64,000 nt of DNA from Streptomyces sp. 378 (GTDB lineage Bacteria; Actinomycetota; Actinomycetes; Streptomycetales; Streptomycetaceae): assembly GCF_030124145.1 (NCBI RefSeq), contig NZ_JASKMS010000014.1:124001-188000 (forward strand). Reading direction: 5' to 3'. The notes beneath the pieces are model-generated. The model saw only the letters and a program-made list of their open reading frames with translations. It did no database searches and was not told the DNA's origin. Positions 56,742-64,000 of the stretch are shown piece after piece; position 1 is the first letter of the stretch; each line of letters begins with the position of its first letter. A program made the position numbers and the translations under genes.

Positions 56742-59700
56742 CTACGCGCCGGTGCCCAGGTCCAGCCGCTGGTGGATCAGGCGGGCGAAGTGGTACAGCG
56801 TGCGGCCGGTGGCCAGGTCGGCCGGTCCGAGGCGGATGTCGAACAGCTCCCTCGCCTGCGTCAGGAACTGCACGCCCAGCAGCGAGTCGAGACCGAAGTC
56901 GGTGACGTTGAGCGCGGGGTCCAGGTCGGCCGGATCGGTCTGCAGGACGTCCGCGAGGAGCCGGGTGATCGTGCCGGTGATCTCGCGCACCGCCTCGTCG
57001 GCCGGGAGATCCGCCAGCGTGCTCAGGAGCTCGTTGCGCGCGTCCGCCGACACGGCGGAGGACGACGGCGCCAGCGCGGCGAACCGGGGGGTGGCCAGGG
57101 CGGGGAGCAGGTGGCGTGCGGTTCCCCAGCGGTAGCGGCCCGCGCCCGCGACATCGGTACCGGCGGCCAGGCAGCGGTCGGCGGTGGTCAGGACCTCGGC
57201 GGGAGTGAGCAGTTCCAGACCGCGTCCGGACATCGCGGCCCCCATGCCGCTGCGCGCCACATAGCCCGTCTCCCCGATCGGCCCCCAGGCCAGGCTTGTA
57301 CCCGCCCGGCCTGCGGCGCGGCGGGCCCGGGTGAGGGCTTCCAGGTAGGCGTTGGCCGCCGCGTAGGCGGCCTGACCCGGATTGCCGATACCGGCCGAGA
57401 CGGAGGAGTAGGTGAGGAACAGGTCCAGGTCGCGGTCGGCGGTGAGACGGTCCAGCAGTGCCGCGCCCGCCGCCTTGGGCGCCAGTACGGCGGCGAACCG
57501 GTCGTCGGTGAGGTCGGCCAGCGCCGCGTCGTCCATGTGCATCGCCGCGTGCACCACGCCCCGCAGCCGGTGCCCGGTGGCGTCCACGGCGTCGAGGACC
57601 CGGCGCAGCGCCGCTTCCTCGGTGACGTCGGCGGCGTGGGCGGTGACGTGCACGCCACGTTCGGTGAGGTCCCGCAGAAGGGCCGGTGCCTCGGGTGCGT
57701 CGGGTCCGCCGCGGGAGACCAGGGCCAGGTGCCGGGCACCGCGGTCGCCCAGCAGGCGGGCGGTGGCGGCGCCGAGTCCGCTCAGTCCGCCGGTGATCAG
57801 GTAGGTGCCGTCGCCGTCGAGGCGGAGCGTGCCGGGCGCGGGCTCCACGGGGACGGGTTCGTCCAGCGGGTCGAAGGTGACCACGACCTTGCCGGTGTGC
57901 CGGGAGTGCTGCAGAAGGTGGAAGGCCTCCTCGACCCGGGCGGCGGGGTGGACGGTGTGGGGCAGGGGTCGGTACGTGCCGGAGGCGACCTCCGCCTCGA
58001 AGTCGGCGAGGAGACGGGAGCCCCGTTCCGGGTCGTCGATGGCGGTGTCGAGGTTGAAGCCGATGAACGTGAGGCTGCGGTCGAAGGGGCGCAGTGTGAT
58101 CGGGTTGTTGAGGAAGATGTCCCGTTTGCCGAGTTCGATGAACCGGCCGCCCGGGCCCAGCAGGTCGAGGCCCTGGGCGATGGCCTCGCCGCTGAGGGAG
58201 TTCACCACGACGTCCACGCCCCGGCCACCGGTCAGTTCCCGGACTCGTGGGACGAAGTCCAGGGTGCGGGAGTCGAGCACGTGCTCGACTCCGAGGGTGC
58301 GCAGCAGGTCCCGTTTGGTCTCCGTGCCGGCGGTGGCGATGACGCGGGCGCCCTGCCGGCGGGCGCACTGCAGGACGGCCAGGCCCACCGCCCCGGCCCC
58401 GCCGTGCACGAGCACGGATTCCCCGGAGCGAAGGCCCGCCTGGTTGACGAGGGTCTGGTGCACGGTCAGGAAGGCGACGGGGAAGGTCGAGGCCTCCGTG
58501 AAGCTCATCCCGTCGGGGATGCGGACGACGGCGGCGGCGGGGGCCGTCGCGTGGGAGGCGAGGGCGGCGGGCACCAGGCCGCAGACCCGGTCCCCCGGCT
58601 TCAGATCTCGCACTCCCTCTCCGACGGCGCGCACGACGCCGGCGCCGTCGGTGCCCAGCCCGCGGCCGATGGGGCTGTTCTCCACCGCCTCGGGCGGCAG
58701 CAGGCCGTTGGCCCGCATGGGGTCGCGGTAGTTCAGGGCCACGGCCCGCATCTCGAGGGCGACCTCTCCCGGGCCGGGCTCGGGAAGGTCCGTCTGCCGC
58801 CAGACCAGCCGCCTGCGCAGGCCGGGGTCGCGTGCTTCCAGGATGAACGGAGCACCGGCCGGAACGCCGGGGGGCTCGTCGGCCGGATGCTGGATGTGCC
58901 GGGGGACGAATCGGCCGTCGGCGGTCAGGACGATCTCGTCCTCCCGGGCGGCCGGATCGTCGCCGCGTGCGAGCAGTTCCCCGGCCAGGCGGCGGGCGTC
59001 GGCGCCGGCGTCACCGGTGCGGTGGCAGGACAGACGTCGCAGGCGCAGGTCGGGCCGCTCGTTGGCGAGGGTGCGGCAGGCCGCCCAGACGGCCGCGTCG
59101 ACCGGGTGCGTCGGCTGTTCCGGGGCCGGGAACAGCCCGGTGGGGCGAGTGACGAGCCAGATGCCGGGGCCGGTGCGGCCCTGCGGGTCGTCGCAGGCGG
59201 CGGCCAGGGATCGCAGCATCGCCGCGCGACGGGTGGTCGGCGCGACGGTGTTGTGCGGGCCGGTCTCGGCGAGCAGCAGGACGAGGTGTGGATCGGGGGC
59301 CGTGGGCAGGACCGCCTTCCAGGCGGCGGCACCGTCGGGCGCGGTGACCACGGTGGCCTCCCCCAGGTGGGCGGTGAGCGCCTGGGCGGTCGGCAGCTCG
59401 GTGGCGTCTTCCACGGCGACCACCCAGGCGGCGCCAGGACCCGTCCGCAGCGGCTCCGAATCGGGCACGGGGCCGTGGTCCGCCGCGGCGAGCAGGACGG
59501 AACGGTCCTCGGGCCCGGTCTGCGCCACGCGCGGGAAACCGCACCGGGCCAGCAACGGTGCCCACGCGTCGCGGGGCAGGATGCGGGAGGCCGGGCGCAG
59601 GGTGTGGTCGCCGCGCTCCCAGAAGTTGTTCAGCGCGCCGGACAGCAGGGCTTGCAGCCGGGCGTGGTGAGCTTCGGTGACCAGCAGGTGCCCGCCGGGG

Positions 59701-62700
59701 GCCAGCATGCCGTGCAGCCGGCTCAGGGTCGCGGCCAGATCGGTGGTGGCGTGCAGGGCGTCGCCCGCGAGGACGAGGTCGAAACCGCCCGGGGGCAGGC
59801 CCTGGCCGATCAGGTCGGCGTCCGGGTCCAGGGTGCGGTGGTCGACGAAGTCGTGGGAGGCGAAGCGGTGTTCGGCGCGGGTGAGCACGCTCGGGGCGGC
59901 GGCCGTGCAGGTGTAGCGGGTCCGGTCGGCCGGGAGGACGGGGAGGACGGCTGCCGTCAGGGCGGTGGTGGTGGCGCCGAACTCCAGGACGCGCAGCGGA
60001 CGGTCGGCCGGCCAGCGGGCGACGATGTCGCCGAGCAGCGCCTGCACGACGCGGTGGGTGAAGCGGTGGGCCGGGTCCGTCTCGTGGAGTAGCTCCAAGG
60101 TGCCGTCCGCGGCGGGCAGCAGTTCGCGGGCGTCGGCGCGTCCCCGCACCACGTCGGGCAGTCGGCGCAGTTGCCGGTTGAGGAGCAGGGTGCGGGCGCC
60201 GAACGCGGGATGGTCCTCCACCAGGTCGCGCAGCAGCGCCTCCGCCCTGGTCTGCGCGCCGGACAGCTGCCAGGTGTCCTCCGCCTGCCGGGCGAGGCCG
60301 TGCTCGGCCAGCAGGGGGAGCATCAGCCGCGCGAGCCGCCGGTGCCGGGGCTGCATGCCCCCGGCCACCAGGTCGGCCATCGAGAACGGGGCCGAGGGGT
60401 CGGTGAGAAGTCCGCGCAGCGTCTCCGCCCAGCAGTGGGCGCCGGCCTGTTCCGCGGCGGCGGTGAACCGGCGGTGGCCGTCGTCGTCCAGGGCGGCGCG
60501 GGCGGCGGCGATGCGCGGTTCGGCCGCGCGCCCCACCTCGACGGGCTCGGGAAGCGGGGAGGGCGCGGCGCGACGTGCCGGGTGGGGGGCGGCCCGCAGG
60601 ACGGTGTGCTGGACGGTCAGCGGGACGCGCTCGATCATGTGGCCGCGGCGGGTGCGGCAGCCCTCGATCTCGGCGGTGACCGTGCCGTCCGGGTCGGCGT
60701 AGGTGATGTCCCAGCACATCTCGTTGGCGCTGCGGCTGCGGCGGCGCAGGTGCACGACGCCGGTGGGCGCGGGCGTGCGCCACACGCGGACGGACCGGAA
60801 CACGGTCGGCAGGAACGCGGCGGACTCCGCCTGCGCCCCGGCGAGGGCCACGGTGGCCTGGAGCGGCGCGTCGATCAGGACGGGGTGGGCGGTGTAGGCG
60901 TCGGTGTCGTGCCGCAGCCGGTAGCTGACCAGCACCTCGTCGTCGCCGGCGTCGATGTGGTCGATGAGCTGGAAGTCGGGACCGCAGTTCAGCCCGATGC
61001 CGTGGCAGGTCCGGTAGAAGTCCGGACCGTCGAGGCCGCGGTCGCAGCGTGCTCGGAGCGCGTCGACGTCGAGCGGGGCGGGTGCCGTGCCGAGCAGGGT
61101 CCGGACCTGGGCGCGTACGACGGGCACGCACTCCCCGCCGTGTTCCTCACGGACGCTGATGGTGACGGCGCCGTCGTCGGGGGTGACCGAGGTCTGCAGG
61201 GCGACCGGCGTCGGGTCGGGCCACGGCACGGACAGCGGACGGCCGATCTCCAGGTGCCGTACCTCGACCGGGCGTTCCAGGGCGCGCCGGCCGGCGCTCA
61301 ACGCCATCTCCACGTAGGCGGCGGCCGGCATGAGGACGTCGTCGCCGATCCTGTGGTCGCCCAGCCAGGGCACCAGTTGCGGTTCGACGGTGCCGTGCCA
61401 CACGGGGTGCGGGGCGGGCATCCGCTCGCCCACCAGCGGATGGTCCAGCAGGCCGCTGCCGATGGCGGCTTTGACGAGGTCCTGTGGGGCGCCGTGCCAG
61501 TGCCGTTCGCGCTGCCAGGCGTAGGCGGGCAAGTCGACCACCCGGCCCGGGCGGGGGAAGTGGTGGCTCCAGTCGGTCGCGGTGTCGGCGGCGAGTGCCG
61601 CGGCGACGGCCGCCGCGGTCTCGCGGGGGCCGTCCCCGTCGCGGTGCAGGGTGGCCACGCAGGTGGCGCCGGTGTGGCGCAGATAGGGGCGCAGCACCGG
61701 GTGCGGGCCGATCTCGACCAGGAGGCCGGCGTGCCCGTCGGCGAGGCGGGCGGCGGCCTCGGCGAACCGGACGGGTTCGCGGACGTTGCGCCACCAGTAC
61801 TCGGCGTCGAGTTCGGTCCCGTTCAGCGGGGTGCCGGTGACGGTGGAGAGGAACGGGATGCGGGCCGGGGCGGGTTCGAGGCCGTCGAGTGCGGCGAGCA
61901 GGGGTTCCCCGATGGGGTCCATGGCCCGGCTGTGGAAGGCGTAGTCCAGGTCCAGTTCGCGGAAGAAGACACCGCGGCCGGTGAGTTCGGCCCCCCAGGC
62001 CGCCAGCGTGTCGGCGTCCCCGGCGACGGTCACGTCACGGTCGCTGTTGATGCCCGCGATCTCCAGTGCCCCGTCGTGACGGAGCAGTTCCTCGCGAGCC
62101 TGTGCCTCGGGCAGGCCGACGGCGGCCATGCGGCCCCGGCCGGCGGTGGCGCCCTGGGTGCGGCTGCGCTCGGCGATCACCAGCGCCGCCTGCTCCAGTG
62201 TCAGGGCTCCGGCGGTGTGGGCGGCGGCGACCTCGCCGACACTGTGTCCGGTCACCGCCCGCGCACGCACCCCGTGCGAGGCCAGCAGTGCGGTCAGGCC
62301 GACCTGCACGGCGAACAGGACCGGCTGGGCGATCTCGGTGCGCTGCCACGTCCGGGGGCGCGGGTGGGCCAGTTCCTTGGTCACCGACCAGCCCAGGTGG
62401 GGCGCCAGGGCCGCGTCGGCCTCCTCGACGGCCCGGCGGAAGGCCGGTTCGCTCTCCAGCAGGTCGGCGGCCATGCCCGGCCACTGGGAGGCGTTGCCGG
62501 AGAACACGAACGCGGTTCCGTCCCGCTCGCCCTTGCGTACGACGGCCCCGCGGGCGGGTTCCCCGGCCGTCAGCCGGTCCAGCTGCCGGGCGGCGTCCTG
62601 CGGCCCGGCGGCCAGGACGGCGGCGCGGTGCGGGTGCGCGGTGCGGCGTACGGTGCTGGTACGAGCCAGGTCGTAGAACTCCTCCGGCGCCGTGTTCCGC

Positions 62701-64000
62701 AGCCGCTCCGCCATGCGGGCGGTCATCTGCTGCAGCGCCTTGGGCGACCGCGCGGAGACGACCAGCGGCAGCGGGCGGCCCTGCGGCGCCGGGCCCGGCT
62801 CGGGATCCCGGGCGGCGGCGGGCGGGGTGAGGACGGCGTGGGCGTTGGCCCCGCCGAAGCCGAAGGCGCTCACGCCGACGGCGGCCCTCTCGCCCGGCTC
62901 CAGCGGTACGGGCTCGACGGCGGGGGCGAGTCCGAGGCCGTCGAAGTCGATGCGGGGGTTGAGGGGAAGGGCGTGCAGGGACGCCGGTACCAGCCGGTGG
63001 CGCAGCACCAGGATGGCCTTCAGCAGGCCGGCCATGCCCGAGGCGGGTTCGAGGTGGCCGACGTTCGACTTCACCGAGCCGATCGGCAGCGGGCCGCGGC
63101 GGCGGCGCCGGCCCAGCGCCCGGCCGATGGCCTCGGCCTCCGCGGGGTCGCCGACCTGTGTGCCGGTGCCGTGGGCCTCGACGTACACCAGGTCGTCCGC
63201 GTCGATGCCGGCCTCGGCGTAGACCGTGTGCAGCAGCGCCTCCTGGGTCTCGGCGCTGGGCACGATCATGCCGGTGCTGCGGCCGTCGGTGTTGTTGCCG
63301 GTGGCGGCCAGTACGGCGTGGACGCGGTCGCCGTCCGCCACCGCGTCCGCGAGGCGCTTGAGGACGACCACCCCGCCGCCCTCGGCTCGGACGAAGCCGT
63401 CGGCGTCCGCGGAGAACGCCGCGCAGCGTCCGCGCCGGGACAGCATGTTCGCGTAGGAGAACCCGGCGAAGGAGTAGGGGTTGGACAGCACGTTGACACC
63501 GCCGACGAGGGCGACGCGGCCGGTGCCCTCGCGCAGGGTGCGGCAGGCCCGGTCCAGGGCGACCAGGGCGGAGGAGCAGGCCGTGTCGACGGCCATGCTC
63601 GGGCCGCGCAGGTCGAAGGCGTACGAGATCCGGTTCGCCGTGATGGACAGGGTGGCGCCCGGCATGGTGTGCGGGCTGGTGTGGTTCTGCATCATCGACA
63701 GGCTCACGCCGTAGCCGGGGTCGGAGACGCCCACGTACACGCAGGTGTCCGACCCGGCCAGTGACTCGGCGGGGATGGCGGCGTCGTCGAGTGCCTCGGC
63801 GGCCATCTCCAGGAGCAGCCGCTGCTGCGGGTCGATGTGCCGGGCCTCCGCGGGCGACATGCCGAAGTAGGCGGCGTCGAAGGAGGCCACGTCGTCGAGG
63901 AAACCGCCGGCGGCGGTGTAGCTGCGGCCGGGCCGCACGGGACCCGGGTCGACGGTGCGGTCCCGGGGCAGCCGGTCGGCGGGCATCTCGCCGACCACGT
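56742..64000 (-). CDS. Type I polyketide synthase, highly reducing architecture (5' incomplete)
   Basis: The frame is open to the window edge, so the first ~40 residues or more are missing. Positions below count from base 63998. KS (to about 430): DTACSSALVALDRA at about 136, HGTGT at about 274, SNVGHLE. AT (about 490-800): GHSVGEVAAAH at about 582 and YAFH at about 684, closer to malonyl-type HAFH than to methylmalonyl YASH. DH (about 850-1140): DHRIGDDVLMP, with Asp in place of the usual Gly, and DAPLQA at 1042. Methyltransferase region (about 1300-1490): LEFGATTTALT, a degenerate SAM motif. ER (about 1680-2000): HGGAGAVGLAVLQC. KR (about 2040-2230): GGLSGLG and YSSVSAGIGNPGQAAYAAAN. ACP: FGLDSLLG at 2366, just before the stop. 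No thioesterase is present. One module with all reducing domains suggests iterative synthesis of a reduced chain. Confidence 0.93.
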   Translation of the reverse strand, partial: VVGEMPADRLPRDRTVDPGPVRPGRSYTAAGGFLDDVASFDAAYFGMSPAEARHIDPQQRLLLEMAAEALDDAAIPAESLAGSDTCVYVGVSDPGYGVSLSMMQNHTSPHTMPGATLSITANRISYAFDLRGPSMAVDTACSSALVALDRACRTLREGTGRVALVGGVNVLSNPYSFAGFSYANMLSRRGRCAAFSADADGFVRAEGGGVVVLKRLADAVADGDRVHAVLAATGNNTDGRSTGMIVPSAETQEALLHTVYAEAGIDADDLVYVEAHGTGTQVGDPAEAEAIGRALGRRRRRGPLPIGSVKSNVGHLEPASGMAGLLKAILVLRHRLVPASLHALPLNPRIDFDGLGLAPAVEPVPLEPGERAAVGVSAFGFGGANAHAVLTPPAAARDPEPGPAPQGRPLPLVVSARSPKALQQMTARMAERLRNTAPEEFYDLARTSTVRRTAHPHRAAVLAAGPQDAARQLDRLTAGEPARGAVVRKGERDGTAFVFSGNASQWPGMAADLLESEPAFRRAVEEADAALAPHLGWSVTKELAHPRPRTWQRTEIAQPVLFAVQVGLTALLASHGVRARAVTGHSVGEVAAAHTAGALTLEQAALVIAERSRTQGATAGRGRMAAVGLPEAQAREELLRHDGALEIAGINSDRDVTVAGDADTLAAWGAELTGRGVFFRELDLDYAFHSRAMDPIGEPLLAALDGLEPAPARIPFLSTVTGTPLNGTELDAEYWWRNVREPVRFAEAAARLADGHAGLLVEIGPHPVLRPYLRHTGATCVATLHRDGDGPRETAAAVAAALAADTATDWSHHFPRPGRVVDLPAYAWQRERHWHGAPQDLVKAAIGSGLLDHPLVGERMPAPHPVWHGTVEPQLVPWLGDHRIGDDVLMPAAAYVEMALSAGRRALERPVEVRHLEIGRPLSVPWPDPTPVALQTSVTPDDGAVTISVREEHGGECVPVVRAQVRTLLGTAPAPLDVDALRARCDRGLDGPDFYRTCHGIGLNCGPDFQLIDHIDAGDDEVLVSYRLRHDTDAYTAHPVLIDAPLQATVALAGAQAESAAFLPTVFRSVRVWRTPAPTGVVHLRRRSRSANEMCWDITYADPDGTVTAEIEGCRTRRGHMIERVPLTVQHTVLRAAPHPARRAAPSPLPEPVEVGRAAEPRIAAARAALDDDGHRRFTAAAEQAGAHCWAETLRGLLTDPSAPFSMADLVAGGMQPRHRRLARLMLPLLAEHGLARQAEDTWQLSGAQTRAEALLRDLVEDHPAFGARTLLLNRQLRRLPDVVRGRADARELLPAADGTLELLHETDPAHRFTHRVVQALLGDIVARWPADRPLRVLEFGATTTALTAAVLPVLPADRTRYTCTAAAPSVLTRAEHRFASHDFVDHRTLDPDADLIGQGLPPGGFDLVLAGDALHATTDLAATLSRLHGMLAPGGHLLVTEAHHARLQALLSGALNNFWERGDHTLRPASRILPRDAWAPLLARCGFPRVAQTGPEDRSVLLAAADHGPVPDSEPLRTGPGAAWVVAVEDATELPTAQALTAHLGEATVVTAPDGAAAWKAVLPTAPDPHLVLLLAETGPHNTVAPTTRRAAMLRSLAAACDDPQGRTGPGIWLVTRPTGLFPAPEQPTHPVDAAVWAACRTLANERPDLRLRRLSCHRTGDAGADARRLAGELLARGDDPAAREDEIVLTADGRFVPRHIQHPADEPPGVPAGAPFILEARDPGLRRRLVWRQTDLPEPGPGEVALEMRAVALNYRDPMRANGLLPPEAVENSPIGRGLGTDGAGVVRAVGEGVRDLKPGDRVCGLVPAALASHATAPAAAVVRIPDGMSFTEASTFPVAFLTVHQTLVNQAGLRSGESVLVHGGAGAVGLAVLQCARRQGARVIATAGTETKRDLLRTLGVEHVLDSRTLDFVPRVRELTGGRGVDVVVNSLSGEAIAQGLDLLGPGGRFIELGKRDIFLNNPITLRPFDRSLTFIGFNLDTAIDDPERGSRLLADFEAEVASGTYRPLPHTVHPAARVEEAFHLLQHSRHTGKVVVTFDPLDEPVPVEPAPGTLRLDGDGTYLITGGLSGLGAATARLLGDRGARHLALVSRGGPDAPEAPALLRDLTERGVHVTAHAADVTEEAALRRVLDAVDATGHRLRGVVHAAMHMDDAALADLTDDRFAAVLAPKAAGAALLDRLTADRDLDLFLTYSSVSAGIGNPGQAAYAAANAYLEALTRARRAAGRAGTSLAWGPIGETGYVARSGMGAAMSGRGLELLTPAEVLTTADRCLAAGTDVAGAGRYRWGTARHLLPALATPRFAALAPSSSAVSADARNELLSTLADLPADEAVREITGTITRLLADVLQTDPADLDPALNVTDFGLDSLLGVQFLTQARELFDIRLGPADLATGRTLYHFARLIHQRLDLGTGA

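Noticed and set aside
57188..60092. Long plus-strand open frames opposite the polyketide synthase
   Set aside because: These are GC-driven shadows of conserved KR, ER and MT domains, with Gly/Arg/Val-rich translations and no family match.
56742..64000. Calling the polyketide synthase modular because of its size
   Set aside because: Only one set of domains is present and no docking or thioesterase domain is seen at the C-terminus. The upstream part is outside the window, so modular versus iterative use stays open but is not supported.
1..64000. CRISPR arrays, phage or insertion sequence genes
   Set aside because: No regularly spaced repeats with unique spacers, no transposase or integrase motifs and no terminal inverted repeats were found. 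The repeats seen are tandem, coding or operator-like.

Overview
The window is very GC-rich, with strong third-position GC bias, GTG starts, GGAGG-type ribosome sites, Tat signal peptides and tightly packed ATGA/GTGA-coupled operons. Together with LacI-controlled plant-polysaccharide genes, an actinobacterial cysteine operon and a giant polyketide synthase, this points to a Streptomyces chromosome. No rRNA, tRNA, CRISPR array or intact insertion sequence was seen.

1-9.3 kb: the end of a secreted phosphoesterase with a jacalin-like tail, a PEP-mutase family enzyme, then a pectin (rhamnogalacturonan I) group. This holds a DUF2264 protein, a rhamnogalacturonan acetylesterase, a divergent PL4 rhamnogalacturonan lyase, a GH43 exo-beta-1,3-galactanase with a ricin-type lectin domain, and a GH43 exo-arabinofuranosidase. 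The intergenic DNA here carries several dyads and a 17-bp tandem operator-like repeat.

9.6-18 kb: a general-metabolism stretch with a MOSC protein, an APH-like kinase, an APC permease, homocysteine methyltransferase, a LacI regulator, a double GNAT protein and a carboxylesterase gene broken by at least five frameshifts.

18-37 kb: the most distinctive region. A six-gene minus-strand operon runs binding protein, two permeases, GH28-like beta-helix protein, then two alginate-lyase-fold proteins, one of them a 1113-residue multidomain form. Opposite it are a D-2-hydroxyacid dehydrogenase, a LacI regulator, a second sugar ABC importer and a cytoplasmic GH43. Four intergenic AACCGGTT palindromes link the two similar LacI genes (14.2 and 29.4 kb) to both importers. 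A third LacI gene (36 kb) lies among CGAAANTTTCG-type sites. Neither importer has its own ATPase. The simplest reading is a polysaccharide, probably polyuronide, utilisation regulon that is Tat-secreted outside and ABC-imported.

37-47 kb: assorted chromosomal genes: VOC protein, two AraC regulators (one overlapping the VOC gene antisense), NmrA-like oxidoreductase, BrkB-type membrane protein, AidB-like acyl-CoA dehydrogenase, GAF regulator, secreted protein and GNAT.

47-56.6 kb: one assimilatory sulfur operon. A 27-residue leader peptide precedes sulfite reductase, a small zinc-ribbon protein, APS reductase, cysC, cysD, cysN, a sulfonate/sulfate-type ABC importer and a sirohydrochlorin chelatase.

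56.6-64 kb: a duplicated 55-bp terminator hairpin separates this operon from a convergent, 5'-incomplete type I polyketide synthase. Its order, KS-AT-DH-(degenerate MT)-ER-KR-ACP, resembles highly reducing iterative synthases.
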